A stretch of DNA of 26,095 nt from an uncultured Agathobaculum sp. (GTDB lineage: Bacteria; Bacillota; Clostridia; Oscillospirales; Butyricicoccaceae): positions 1 through 26,095 of the forward strand of contig CAKSVR010000033.1 in assembly GCA_934504345.1 (NCBI GenBank). Direction: 5' to 3'. Position numbers and translations under genes: made by a program. Every line of letters starts with the position of its first letter. Within the stretch, counting starts at the first letter, position 1. Positions 7,563 to 14,915 of the stretch are shown in pieces. The notes under the pieces are model-generated. The model saw only the letters and a program-made list of their open reading frames with translations, was not told where the DNA came from and did no database searches.

Positions 7563-9166
7563 CAGCCCTTGTAGGTTTCGCGGAACTCGAGGAACTCGTC
7601 GTAGGTGCATTCCTTGTCCAGAACACCGGTTTCACGGATTTCAATAATGCGGGTCGCGATGGTCTGCACGAACTCATGGTCGTGGGAAGCAAACAGCACG
7701 GTGCCCTTGAAATCGCGCACACCGTTGTTGACTGCGGTGATGGATTCCAGATCGAGGTGGTTGGTCGGCTGGTCAACAACGAGCACGTTCGAGCCGAACA
7801 GCATCATGCGCGCCAGCATCAGGCGAACCTTCTCACCGCCGGACAGCACGCGGACCGGCTTGTAAACGTCGTCGCCGGAGAACAGCATACGGCCGAGGAA
7901 GCCGCGCAGCGTGGATTCCAGCGTGTCGGTACGGGAGTACGGCGCGATCCAGTCGAGCATATTCTCCTCGTGACCCTCGAAGAACTCGTTGTTGTCCTTG
8001 GGGAAATAGCTCTGCGAGGTGGTGACACCCCACTTGAAGCTGCCCTCATCCGGCTTCATTTCGCCCATGAGGATCTGGAACAGTGTGGTCATTGCCAGCT
8101 CGTTATCCGAGATGAACGCGATCTTGTCGCCGCGGCGCACGATAAAGGATACGTTGTCAAGCACCTTTTCGCCGTCGATGGTCTTGGAGATGCCGCGCAC
8201 TTCAAGGATGTCCTTGCCTGCCTCGCGGTCCGCATCGAACGCTACCCACGGGTAACGGCGGGACGATGCCGGCATTTCCTCAACAGACAGCTTGTCGATC
8301 AGCTTGCGGCGGCTGGTCGCCTGACGAGACTTGGACTTGTTCGCCGCAAAACGCTGGATGAAGTTCTGCAGTTCCTTGATCTTCTCCTCGTTCTTGCGGT
8401 TCTGATCCTTGATCATGCGCTGTACAAGCTGCGAGGATTCATACCAGAACTCATAGTTGCCGACGTACAGCTTGATCTTGCCGTAGTCAATATCGACGAT
8501 GTGGGTACATACGTTGTTCAGAAAATGACGGTCATGCGATACAACGAGGACGGTGCCCTCGAAATCGGCCAGAAAATCCTCCAGCCAGCGTACCGCCTGA
8601 ATATCCAGATGGTTGGTCGGCTCGTCCAGCAGCAGGATGTCCGGCTTGCCGAACAGCGCACGCGCCAGCAGCACCTTGACCTTTTCCACGTCACCAAGGT
8701 TCTTCATTTCGGTATACAGGATGGCATCCGCATCCAGTCCCAGACCGTTCAGCAGCTGGCTGGCCTCGGTTTCGGCCTCCCAGCCGCCCATTTCGGCAAA
8801 CTCGGACTCGAGTTCAGCGGCTTTGTTGCCGTCCTCCTCGGTGAACGGGTCTTTCATGTAGAGGGCATCCTTTTCACGCATGACCTCAAGCAGACGCTCG
8901 TTGCCGCCGAGCACCGTGTTCAGTACGGTTTCCTCGTTGAACGCGAAGTGGTCCTGCTTGAGGACGCTCATGCGGGTCTTGGGCGCGATGGATACCGTAC
9001 CGGTGGACGGGTCGAGATCGCCGGACAGGATACGCAGGAACGTGGACTTGCCCGCACCGTTTGCGCCGATAACGCCGTAGCAGTTGCCCTGCGTAAATTT
9101 CAGGTTGACATCTTTGAACAGCGGCTCACCGCTGAAGTTTAAGCTCAGATCGCTGATAGTGATCAT
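7562..9166 (-). CDS. ABC-F ATPase, YkpA/YbiT-like, asymmetric ATP sites
   Basis: This 534-aa soluble protein has two ABC domains joined by a charged linker (about 245-300) and no membrane segments, as in the translation-associated ABC-F factors that act at the ribosomal E site. Domain 1 has a full Walker A (GANGAGKST, 34-42) and Walker B (LLLDEPTNHLD, 178-188), but its signature reads LGDVE (157-161) instead of LSGGE. Domain 2 has a full LSGGE (441-445), but its Walker A reads SDNELAMTT (Met359 in place of Lys) and its Walker B reads VVDQPTNHLD (Gln466 in place of Glu). One composite ATP site is thus intact and the other is fully degenerate. From memory, YkpA-type proteins already relax the signature and the Lys; Gln466 looks additional. 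The start has GGAGG 10 nt upstream. Confidence 0.93.
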   Translation of the reverse strand: MITISDLSLNFSGEPLFKDVNLKFTQGNCYGVIGANGAGKSTFLRILSGDLDPSTGTVSIAPKTRMSVLKQDHFAFNEETVLNTVLGGNERLLEVMREKDALYMKDPFTEEDGNKAAELESEFAEMGGWEAETEASQLLNGLGLDADAILYTEMKNLGDVEKVKVLLARALFGKPDILLLDEPTNHLDIQAVRWLEDFLADFEGTVLVVSHDRHFLNNVCTHIVDIDYGKIKLYVGNYEFWYESSQLVQRMIKDQNRKNEEKIKELQNFIQRFAANKSKSRQATSRRKLIDKLSVEEMPASSRRYPWVAFDADREAGKDILEVRGISKTIDGEKVLDNVSFIVRRGDKIAFISDNELAMTTLFQILMGEMKPDEGSFKWGVTTSQSYFPKDNNEFFEGHEENMLDWIAPYSRTDTLESTLRGFLGRMLFSGDDVYKPVRVLSGGEKVRLMLARMMLFGSNVLVVDQPTNHLDLESITAVNNGVRDFKGTVLFASHDHEFVQTIATRIIEIRETGVLDKECTYDEFLEFRETYKG

Positions 9167-9274
9167 GTAAGAGGTTCCTCCTGCATCGTTTTATCAATTA
9201 GAATCAGTATACCACACAAATCGGCGTTTTCACAGATAATTTACAGATGCATCCGTATTTTTGTTCATGTTGCC

Positions 9275-9303
9275 TTGAAACATCGCTGAGATTGCCGTAT
9301 ACT
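9275..9303 (+). promoter_or_regulatory. Promoter of the nitroreductase-sirtuin genes
   Basis: TTGAAA (9275-9280), a 17-bp spacer and TATACT (9298-9303). The leader would be about 38 nt. Confidence 0.8.
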
Positions 9304-9347
9304 ATATTTACAATATCAACCCCAATTCATTTCAGGAGGTTTTTCCT

Positions 9348-9869
9348 ATGTCTAACCTGATGGAAGTAATCAAGTCCCGCCGCTCCACGCGCGCGTTCAA
9401 GTCTGAGCTGCCCCCGAAAGACCAGATCATGCAGATCGTTGAGGCTGCCGAGTGGGCTCCCTCCGGCATGGGCAAGTATCTGTGGCACTTTACCGTTGTT
9501 TACAGCGCCGAGAAGTCGCTCAAGCTGGCCCGTGCCGTTGCTGATGCAGACAACCGCGGCCCGCAGTACAATTTCTACGGTGCGCCGGTCAACATCATCA
9601 TCTCCTACAAGCGCGATGAACACCACGCTCTGGTGGACGGCGCTGCCGCAATGGAAAACCTGCTGCTGATGGCGACCGAGCTCGGTCTGGGCTCCTGCTG
9701 GATCAACCAGCTGCGTGAAACCTGCGATGTGCCGGAGGTTCGTGCGCTGCTGACCGAGTACGGTGTGCCGGAGGATCATATCGTTGTCTGCTCCGCAGCC
9801 ATCGGCTACATCGAAAAGGAAACGCCGGCAAAGCCGCGCCATGAGGGTTTGGTTTCGATTACTGAATGA
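9348..9869 (+). CDS. Nitroreductase-family flavoprotein
   Basis: This 173-aa protein matches the small FMN-dependent nitroreductase fold. RRSTRAF (11-17) is the phosphate-contacting N-terminal motif, followed by APSGMGKYLWHFTVV, the mid-protein AAMENLLLMATELGLGSCWI and the C-terminal AAIGY. Such enzymes use NAD(P)H to reduce nitro compounds, quinones or flavin-like substrates, and the real substrate cannot be read from sequence. AGGAGG lies 8 nt before the ATG. It is the first gene of a likely operon with the sirtuin 46 nt downstream. The family's NAD(P)H use may link it loosely to the NAD-consuming neighbour, but this is only context. Confidence 0.92.
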   Translation: MSNLMEVIKSRRSTRAFKSELPPKDQIMQIVEAAEWAPSGMGKYLWHFTVVYSAEKSLKLARAVADADNRGPQYNFYGAPVNIIISYKRDEHHALVDGAAAMENLLLMATELGLGSCWINQLRETCDVPEVRALLTEYGVPEDHIVVCSAAIGYIEKETPAKPRHEGLVSITE

Positions 9870-9915
9870 TTAGGAATTACTAACGCCTAATTTCTGATTT
9901 CATGGAGGGATTTTC

Positions 9916-10632
9916 ATGAATGAACAAATCGCTAAATTAAAAGAGTGGATCGACGGCAGCGACAATATCGTCTTTTTCGGCGGTGCGGGCGTATCGACCG
10001 AGAGCGGCATCCCGGATTTCCGCTCGGTGGATGGTCTGTACAATCAGCAGTACAAGTACCCGCCGGAAACCATTCTCAGCCATACGTTCTTCCTGAGCGA
10101 AACCGAGGAGTTTTACCGCTTTTATCGCGCAAAGATGCTTGCACTGGATGCGGAGCCGAATGCCGCACATCGCAAGCTCGCTGAATGGGAACGCGAGGGC
10201 AAGTGCCGTGCTATTGTCACGCAGAACATCGACGGACTGCACCAGAAAGCGGGCTCCAAGGAGGTGCTTGAGCTGCACGGCTCCGTGCTGCGTAACTACT
10301 GTATGCGCTGCCGCAAGCCCTATCCGGTTGAGGCCATCGCCAAGGGCACCGGCATTCCGAAATGCTCGTGCGGCGGCATTATCAAGCCGGATGTCGTGCT
10401 GTACGAGGAGGGACTCGACAGCTACACCATCAACAAAAGCGTAGAGTACATCTCCAAGGCTGATATTCTGATCATCGGCGGCACATCGCTGGCGGTGTAT
10501 CCGGCCGCTGGTCTGATCGACTATTACCGCGGCAATAAGCTGGTGCTGGTCAACAAATCCCCCACCCCAGCGGATCGCCGCGCCAATCTGGTCATTCATG
10601 CGCCAATCGGTGAGGTTTTCTCTCAGCTGTAA
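9916..10632 (+). CDS. cobB: NAD-dependent protein deacylase (sirtuin)
   Basis: This 238-aa protein is a full-length bacterial Sir2 enzyme that removes acyl groups from lysines and consumes NAD. Motifs visible in order are FFGGAGVSTESGIPDFRS (20-37) for NAD, TQNIDGLHQKAG (102-113), the catalytic His121 in ELHGS, zinc cysteines Cys129, Cys132, Cys150 and Cys152, and GGTSLAVYPAAG (188-199). GAGVSTESGIPDFR with VYPAAG is typical of the low-GC Gram-positive and Thermotoga type (class U). GGAGGG stands 6 nt before the ATG. A short hairpin with ATTAGG/CCTAAT arms lies in the gap after the nitroreductase gene. Confidence 0.95.
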   Translation: MNEQIAKLKEWIDGSDNIVFFGGAGVSTESGIPDFRSVDGLYNQQYKYPPETILSHTFFLSETEEFYRFYRAKMLALDAEPNAAHRKLAEWEREGKCRAIVTQNIDGLHQKAGSKEVLELHGSVLRNYCMRCRKPYPVEAIAKGTGIPKCSCGGIIKPDVVLYEEGLDSYTINKSVEYISKADILIIGGTSLAVYPAAGLIDYYRGNKLVLVNKSPTPADRRANLVIHAPIGEVFSQL

Positions 10633-10650
10633 TGTAAAAAATGCATGAAA

Positions 10651-10696
10651 CTCCCCTTTTCGGTTATACTGACTGCAAACCGAAAGGGGAGTTTTT
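10651..10696 (+). terminator. Hairpin after the sirtuin gene that also covers the DUF378 ribosome site
   Basis: Arms at 10651-10665 and 10678-10691 pair with a single bulged base and are followed by TTTTTCT, the form of an intrinsic terminator. The 3' arm contains AGGGGAG, the ribosome site of the DUF378 gene whose ATG is at 10699. TATACT at 10665-10670 lies mostly in the loop and could be a -10 box, but no good -35 precedes it. Confidence 0.7.
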
Positions 10697-10698
10697 CT

Positions 10699-10914
10699 AT
10701 GCTTATCGACAAAATCGCACTGATACTGACGATTATCGGCAGTCTGAACTGGGGACTGATCGGCATTTTCAAGCTCGATCTGGTCGCGCTGCTGTGCGGC
10801 GGACAGACCGGCGCCATCAGCCGCATTATTTACACGCTGGTCGGACTGGCAGCGGCATGGTGTATCTCGCTGCTCTTCCGGCAGGATGACACCGCACAGC
10901 AGCCGAAAAGCTGA
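10699..10914 (+). CDS. DUF378 small membrane protein
   Basis: This 71-aa protein carries the DUF378 pattern: ALILTIIGSLNWGLIGIFKLDLVALLCG followed by RIIYTLVGLAAAW. It has two hydrophobic helices (about 5-25 and 38-58) and a short polar tail. The family is a widespread small membrane protein of unknown function. The ATG at 10699 fits the family N-terminus (MLIDKIALI) and has AGGGGAG 7 nt upstream, within the 3' arm of a strong hairpin. Its expression may therefore depend on readthrough from the sirtuin gene and on opening of that hairpin. Confidence 0.88.
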   Translation: MLIDKIALILTIIGSLNWGLIGIFKLDLVALLCGGQTGAISRIIYTLVGLAAAWCISLLFRQDDTAQQPKS

Positions 10915-10920
10915 GTAAAA

Positions 10921-10952
10921 AGCAAAACCCGCCGGGAACGGCGGGTTTTGCT
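10921..10952. terminator. Bidirectional terminator between DUF378 and metY
   Basis: A perfect 13-bp stem (AGCAAAACCCGCC and its complement) has a 6-nt loop and A/T-rich flanks on both sides. It sits between two converging genes and should serve both. Confidence 0.9.
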
Positions 10953-10994
10953 TATCAAATTGTAAGAGATAAATAGGAATACGCGATACTTTGC

Positions 10995-12287
10995 TTAGTT
11001 GAATGCCTGCTCGAGGTCAGCCAGAATATCGTTGATATTCTCAGTGCCGATGGACAGGCGGATGGTGCCCTGATGGATGCCCTGATCCTCCAGCTCCTCA
11101 GCGGTCAGCTGAGAGTGCGTGGTGGTCGCCGGATGGATAACGAGGCTCTTTACGTCTGCAACGTTTGCCAGCAGAGAGAAGATCTGCAGCTTGTCAATGA
11201 ACTTGAACGCAGCCTCCTTGCCGCCCTTGATGTTAAAGGTGAAGATGGATGCGCCGCCGTTCGGGAAATACTTCTCGTACAGAGCGTGATCCGGGTGATT
11301 CGGCAGGGACGGATGGTTAACGTGCTCAACCTGCGGATGCTTGGTCAGGAACTCAACGACTTTCTTCGTGTTCTCAACGTGGCGCTCGATACGCAGCGAC
11401 AGGGTTTCCGTACCCTGCAGCAGCAAGAATGCATTGAACGGAGAGATGGTAGCACCGGTGTCGCGCAGCAGGATCGCACGGATGTAGGTAACGAAAGCTG
11501 CGGGGCCTACTGCATCTGCAAAGGAAATGCCGTGGTAGCTCGGGTTCGGATCAGCGATTGGCGCATACTTGCCGGATGCCTTCCAATCGAACTTGCCGGA
11601 ATCAACGATGATGCCGCCGAGAGTCGTGCCGTGACCGCCGATGAACTTGGTAGCCGAATGAACAACGATGTCCGCGCCGTGCTCGATCGGACGGATGAGG
11701 TACGGAGTGCCGAAGGTGTTGTCGATCACGAGCGGCAGGCCGTGCTTGTGCGCGATCTTCGCGATAGCCTCGATGTCCGGAATGTCGGAGTTCGGATTGC
11801 CGAGGGTTTCGATATAAACCGCCTTGGTGTTGTCCTTGATAGCACCCTCCAGCTCCTCCAAGTTGTGTGCATCAACGAAAGTGGTTTCAACGCCGAACTG
11901 CGGCAGAGTGTGGGCCAGCAGGTTGTAGCTGCCGCCGTAGATGGTCTTCTGCGCTACGATGTGGTCACCGGCCTGTGCCAGTGCCTGAATGGTATAGGTG
12001 ATCGCTGCGGCACCGGATGCGGTAGCCAGAGCAGCAACGCCGCCCTCGAGCGCTGCGATGCGCTTCTCGAACACATCCTGCGTGGAGTTGGTCAGACGGC
12101 CGTAAATATTGCCTGCATCCGCCAGACCGAAACGGTCAGCTGCGTGCTGGCTGTCATGGAAAACATAAGAGGTGGTCTGGTAGATCGGAACTGCACGGGA
12201 ATCGGTAACCGGGTCAGCGGTTTCCTGACCGATGTGCAGCTGCTTGGTTTCAAAGGACCAGTTTTCGGTATTCTTGATAGTTGCCAT
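10995..12287 (-). CDS. metY: O-acetylhomoserine sulfhydrylase (MetY)
   Basis: This 430-aa PLP enzyme of the Cys/Met-metabolism family has the length and N-terminus (FETKQLHIGQ) of O-acetylhomoserine aminocarboxypropyltransferases, which make homocysteine from O-acetylhomoserine and sulfide. Visible motifs are PIYQTTSYVF (34-43), YGRLTNST (62-69), ASGAAAITYTI (90-100), the cofactor lysine in SATKF (Lys214) and a C-terminal NINDILADLEQAF. The longer form without cystathionine-lyase features favours MetY over MetB or MetC. AAAAGGAGA lies before the ATG. The gene is preceded by a leader of about 160 nt with a well-formed short ORF, and it has its own promoter. Confidence 0.93.
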   Translation of the reverse strand: MATIKNTENWSFETKQLHIGQETADPVTDSRAVPIYQTTSYVFHDSQHAADRFGLADAGNIYGRLTNSTQDVFEKRIAALEGGVAALATASGAAAITYTIQALAQAGDHIVAQKTIYGGSYNLLAHTLPQFGVETTFVDAHNLEELEGAIKDNTKAVYIETLGNPNSDIPDIEAIAKIAHKHGLPLVIDNTFGTPYLIRPIEHGADIVVHSATKFIGGHGTTLGGIIVDSGKFDWKASGKYAPIADPNPSYHGISFADAVGPAAFVTYIRAILLRDTGATISPFNAFLLLQGTETLSLRIERHVENTKKVVEFLTKHPQVEHVNHPSLPNHPDHALYEKYFPNGGASIFTFNIKGGKEAAFKFIDKLQIFSLLANVADVKSLVIHPATTTHSQLTAEELEDQGIHQGTIRLSIGTENINDILADLEQAFN

Positions 12288-12353
12288 GATAAATTATCTC
12301 CTTTTTATACATTCCATAGAGTTGTTTTTAACTTGCTGTAATAAAAAGAAGAA

Positions 12354-12410
12354 TCACATTCGCCCAAATCGGAAATTCGAGCGGAGCAGCTTTTCAAAGT
12401 AGTATCGCAT
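12354..12410 (-). CDS. 18-codon upstream ORF in the metY leader
   Basis: The frame reads MRYYFEKLLRSNFRFGRM and stops with TGA. AGGAGA stands 7 nt before the ATG, as good a ribosome site as those of the real genes here. The ORF begins about 38 nt after the predicted transcription start and ends 66 nt before metY. Its last sense codon is Met. A GC-rich stem (CGCTCGAAT with ATTTGGGCG) forms within its 3' half. It could be a regulatory leader peptide or a small membrane-active peptide. I do not recognise a family. Confidence 0.6.
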   Translation of the reverse strand: MRYYFEKLLRSNFRFGRM

Positions 12411-12454
12411 AACCGCTTCTCCTAAATTCATATTATTTCACTGGGATTGCTATG

Positions 12455-12484
12455 ATTATACTAAATACCCCCCTCTCCTGTCAA
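12455..12484 (-). promoter_or_regulatory. Promoter of metY and its upstream ORF
   Basis: TTGACA (12484-12479), an 18-bp spacer and TATAAT (12460-12455) on the minus strand, both consensus. The roughly 85 bp between this promoter and the glyS terminator shows nothing else recognisable. Confidence 0.85.
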
Positions 12485-12570
12485 CCCTTTCCGACAAACT
12501 TTTTCCGTTCCGGCAGATTGCCCAATTTCCACCTGCTTAATACCCATATTTTCGATAGGTTTTACGCGAC

Positions 12571-12610
12571 AAAAAAGAAAACCGCCGCACAGGGATTGTG
12601 CAGCGGTTTC
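12571..12610 (-). terminator. Terminator of glyS
   Basis: A stem of about 13 bp with one mismatch (12578-12591 with 12597-12610) is followed on the minus strand by TTTTTT. It begins 23 nt past the glyS stop codon. Confidence 0.88.
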
Positions 12611-12632
12611 GGTAAACAGTCAGCAGCGAAAT

Positions 12633-14045
12633 TTAGAACTCGATCTTCTTTGCGATATAAGCAGCAACGTCCTCGATCTTGATGCGCTCCTGCTCCATGG
12701 TGTCGCGGTCGCGAACGGTCACGCAGCCGTCCTGCTCGGTTTCAAAGTCCACGGTAACGCAGATCGGCGTACCGATCTCGTCCTCACGGCGGTAACGCTT
12801 GCCGATGGAACCGGCATCGTCAAAGTCGATAGAGAACTGCTTGGACAGCTCCTGCCAGATCGGCATAGCCTTGTCGGTCAGCTTCTTGGACAGCGGCAGT
12901 ACGGCAGCCTTGAACGGAGCCAGAGCCGGATGCAGGCGCAGAACAGTGCGGACGTCGTCCTTGCCGTTCTTGTCCTGACCAACGACCTCCTCGTCGTATG
13001 CTTCACATAGGAAGGCCAGTGCAACACGATCAGCACCGAGCGAAGGCACGATAACGTACGGGATGTACTTCTCGTTTGCTTCCTGATCGAAATACTCCAT
13101 CGAAACGCCCGAAGTGTTCTGATGCTGAGTCAGGTCGAAGTTGGTGCGGTCGGCAATGCCCCACAGCTCGCCCCAGCCGAACGGGAACAGGAACTCAATG
13201 TCGGTAGTGGCGTTGGAGTAGTGCGACAGCTCCTCCGGATCGTGGTCGCGCAGACGCAGGTTCTCGTCCTTCATGCCCAGATCCAGCAGGAACTTGTGGC
13301 AGTAGTCCTTCCAGAACTTGAACCACTCAAGATCGGTACCCGGCTTGCAGAAGAACTCGAGCTCCATCTGCTCGAACTCACGGGTGCGGAAGGTGAAGTT
13401 ACCCGGGGTGATCTCGTTGCGGAAGGACTTGCCTACCTGACCAACGCCGAACGGGATCTTCTTGCGGGTGGTGCGCTGGATGTTCTGGAAGTTTACGAAA
13501 ATGCCCTGTGCGGTTTCCGGACGCAGATACAGCTCATTCTTGGCATTCTCGGTAACACCCTGAAACGTCTTGAACATCAGGTTGAACTGGCGGATGTCAG
13601 TCCAGTTGTGCTTGCCGCAGGTCGGGCACGCAATCTCGTGCTCCTCAATGAATGCCTTCATATCAGCCTGACTGAGGGCATCAACGCTCTTGCCAAGGTC
13701 GTAGTTATTCTCGGCACACCAGTCCTCGATGACCTTGTCTGCGCGGAAACGCTCCTTGCATTCCTTGCAGTCCATCAGCGGATCAGAGAAGCCGCCAACG
13801 TGGCCGGAAGCAACCCAGGTCATGGGGTTCATCAGGATAGCGGAGTCCAGACCTACGTTGTACTGGCTCTCCTGCACGAACTTCTTGCGCCATGCTGCCT
13901 TGACGTTGTTTTTGAATTCAACGCCGAGCGGGCCGTAGTCCCAAGTGTTGGCAAGGCCACCGTAAATCTCCGAGCCGGGGTACACGTAGCCGCGACCCTT
14001 ACACAGAGCTACGATTTTGTCCATTGTTTTTTCGCTGTTTTTCAT
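12633..14045 (-). CDS. glyS: Glycyl-tRNA synthetase, alpha2 type
   Basis: This 470-aa class II enzyme charges tRNA-Gly and is the single-chain type found in many Clostridia. It shows GSEIYGGLANTWDYGPLG (24-41), two CxxC pairs that form the family's zinc insert (Cys93/Cys96 and Cys140/Cys143), motif 2 around FRNEITPGNFTFRTREFEQMELEFF, DRTNFDLTQH, and a C-terminal anticodon-binding domain (from about 370) ending KRYRREDEIGTPICVTVDFE and DRDTMEQERI. The ATG at 14045 has AAGGAG 7 nt upstream. A longer frame to 14153 begins inside the promoter and is rejected. It has its own promoter and terminator, and the leader is too short for a T-box. Confidence 0.96.
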   Translation of the reverse strand: MKNSEKTMDKIVALCKGRGYVYPGSEIYGGLANTWDYGPLGVEFKNNVKAAWRKKFVQESQYNVGLDSAILMNPMTWVASGHVGGFSDPLMDCKECKERFRADKVIEDWCAENNYDLGKSVDALSQADMKAFIEEHEIACPTCGKHNWTDIRQFNLMFKTFQGVTENAKNELYLRPETAQGIFVNFQNIQRTTRKKIPFGVGQVGKSFRNEITPGNFTFRTREFEQMELEFFCKPGTDLEWFKFWKDYCHKFLLDLGMKDENLRLRDHDPEELSHYSNATTDIEFLFPFGWGELWGIADRTNFDLTQHQNTSGVSMEYFDQEANEKYIPYVIVPSLGADRVALAFLCEAYDEEVVGQDKNGKDDVRTVLRLHPALAPFKAAVLPLSKKLTDKAMPIWQELSKQFSIDFDDAGSIGKRYRREDEIGTPICVTVDFETEQDGCVTVRDRDTMEQERIKIEDVAAYIAKKIEF

Positions 14046-14124
14046 TGTAATTCTCCTTTTGGCGCATCTGGCTGATGCACGCATTTTTTTGCTCTGCACA
14101 GGAAAAAGTGCTTGACATGAAATT

Positions 14125-14153
14125 ATTCTACCGTTATAATTAGTAATTGTCAA
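14125..14153 (-). promoter_or_regulatory. Promoter of glyS
   Basis: TTGACA (14153-14148), a 17-bp spacer and TAGAAT (14130-14125) on the minus strand. Confidence 0.85.
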
Positions 14154-14221
14154 GGGTAGTTTAACGAATTAAACGAACAGAATGCAGTTTGATCGTCAAA
14201 CGCCTGTTGAAGTGAGTATTT

Positions 14222-14297
14222 GGGCGATTAGCTCAGTTGGGAGAGCGCTGCGTTCGCATCGCAGAGGTCGAGAGTTCGAATCTCTTATCGTCCACCA
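14222..14297 (+). tRNA. tRNA-Ala (anticodon CGC)
   Basis: A full 76-nt cloverleaf includes the encoded CCA. The acceptor arm is GGGCGAT with ATCGTCC and gives the G3:U70 pair that marks tRNA-Ala. The anticodon arm is CTGCG-TTCGCAT-CGCAG, so positions 34-36 read CGC and decode GCG. The T arm is GAGAG-TTCGAAT-CTCTT and the discriminator is A73. It stands alone, divergent from glyS, and is followed by a two-hairpin unit that is repeated after the tmRNA gene. Confidence 0.97.
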
Positions 14298-14298
14298 T

Positions 14299-14390
14299 AA
14301 CGCGAAGATACGAACTTTTTCGTAGTTCGGAATGTTTTCGCACGAACCATTAGAATAGAGCATACCTGATTGCGGGTGTGCTCTTTTTCT
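14299..14390 (+). repeat. Two-hairpin unit, copy 1 (after tRNA-Ala)
   Basis: This segment and 15797-15887 are near-copies, beginning with an identical run of over 20 bases and ending in the same terminator. The first hairpin has an outer GCGAA/TTCGC and inner GAAC/GTTC stem. The second is the terminator. Differences lie mostly in loops and joints. Confidence 0.8.
14357..14389 (+). terminator. Terminator of tRNA-Ala
   Basis: AGAGCATACC pairs with GGTGTGCTCT through one U-G pair and is followed by a T-tract. It is nearly the same as the tmRNA terminator. Confidence 0.88.
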
Positions 14391-14439
14391 TTGTCCTCAT
14401 CTCTGTTATAATGAAAACATAGGATTGGAGGATATAGGA

Positions 14440-14703
14440 ATGGATTCAAGAAAAATTCTTGTCGGTGAAAAATACCTGCACTTCAAGAACAAACTGTATC
14501 AGGTGCTTGCCATCGCTACGCACACAGAAACCGGCGAACCGCTGGTCATTTATCAGGCGCTCTACGGCGACTTCAAAATTTATGCACGGCCGCATGATAT
14601 GTTCGCCTCCGAAGTGAATCATGAGAAGTACCCCGATGTTACGCAGCGTTTCCGCTTTGCTCATGTAGTCTTTGACGGAGATATGCCGAAGCCAACGGAA
14701 TAA
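14440..14703 (+). CDS. DUF1653 protein
   Basis: This 87-aa protein has the DUF1653 pattern: KYLHFKNKLYQVLAIATHTETGEPLVIYQALYGDFKIYARPHDMF. It is a small beta-rich domain of unknown function, and here it makes up the whole protein. The ATG at 14440 has GGAGG 8 nt upstream. A TATAAT box lies at 14407-14412 without a clear -35, just behind the tRNA terminator, so it probably has its own transcript. Nothing in the context links it to smpB downstream. Confidence 0.85.
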   Translation: MDSRKILVGEKYLHFKNKLYQVLAIATHTETGEPLVIYQALYGDFKIYARPHDMFASEVNHEKYPDVTQRFRFAHVVFDGDMPKPTE

Positions 14704-14707
14704 AAGC

Positions 14708-14743
14708 AGCCCCTAAGTGGCCGAATTGAACACTTAGGGGGCT
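14708..14743 (+). other. Hairpin after the DUF1653 gene
   Basis: AGCCCCTAAGTG pairs with CACTTAGGGGGCT with one bulge around an 11-nt loop. No T-tract follows, so it is not a standard terminator. It may be an mRNA 3'-end stabiliser. The next roughly 110 bases to the smpB promoter show no gene. Confidence 0.45.
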
Positions 14744-14856
14744 TGTGGGTTTACGCTGTGACAACATAAACCAAGTTAATGTATCAGTTTGCAACCATAT
14801 TGTCAAGATTTTTTATTGACATTTATTCCGTTCGAACAATGTAACACAGAAGTAAC

Positions 14857-14885
14857 TTTACAAACCTCCCATATCGTGGTATCAT
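14857..14885 (+). promoter_or_regulatory. Promoter of smpB
   Basis: TTTACA (14857-14862), a 17-bp spacer and TATCAT (14880-14885). CCTCCC at 14865-14870 and GGGAGG at 14903-14908, with inner CGTG/CACG, form an imperfect palindrome over the promoter. Confidence 0.7.
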
Positions 14886-14915
14886 GATATGTATCACGGT
14901 GAGGGAGGTTTTGCC

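Noticed and set aside
12288..12454. SAM riboswitch or T-box before metY
   Set aside because: No kink-turn or SAM-I core, no AGGGUGGNACCGCG-like T-box element and no convincing terminator with a T-tract are present.
14046..14118. Glycine T-box before glyS
   Set aside because: The leader is only about 75 nt, too short for a T-box, and has no T-box sequence.
14782..14847. A 21-codon ORF upstream of smpB
   Set aside because: It has no ribosome site and no likely promoter in front, and it lies in AT-rich spacer.
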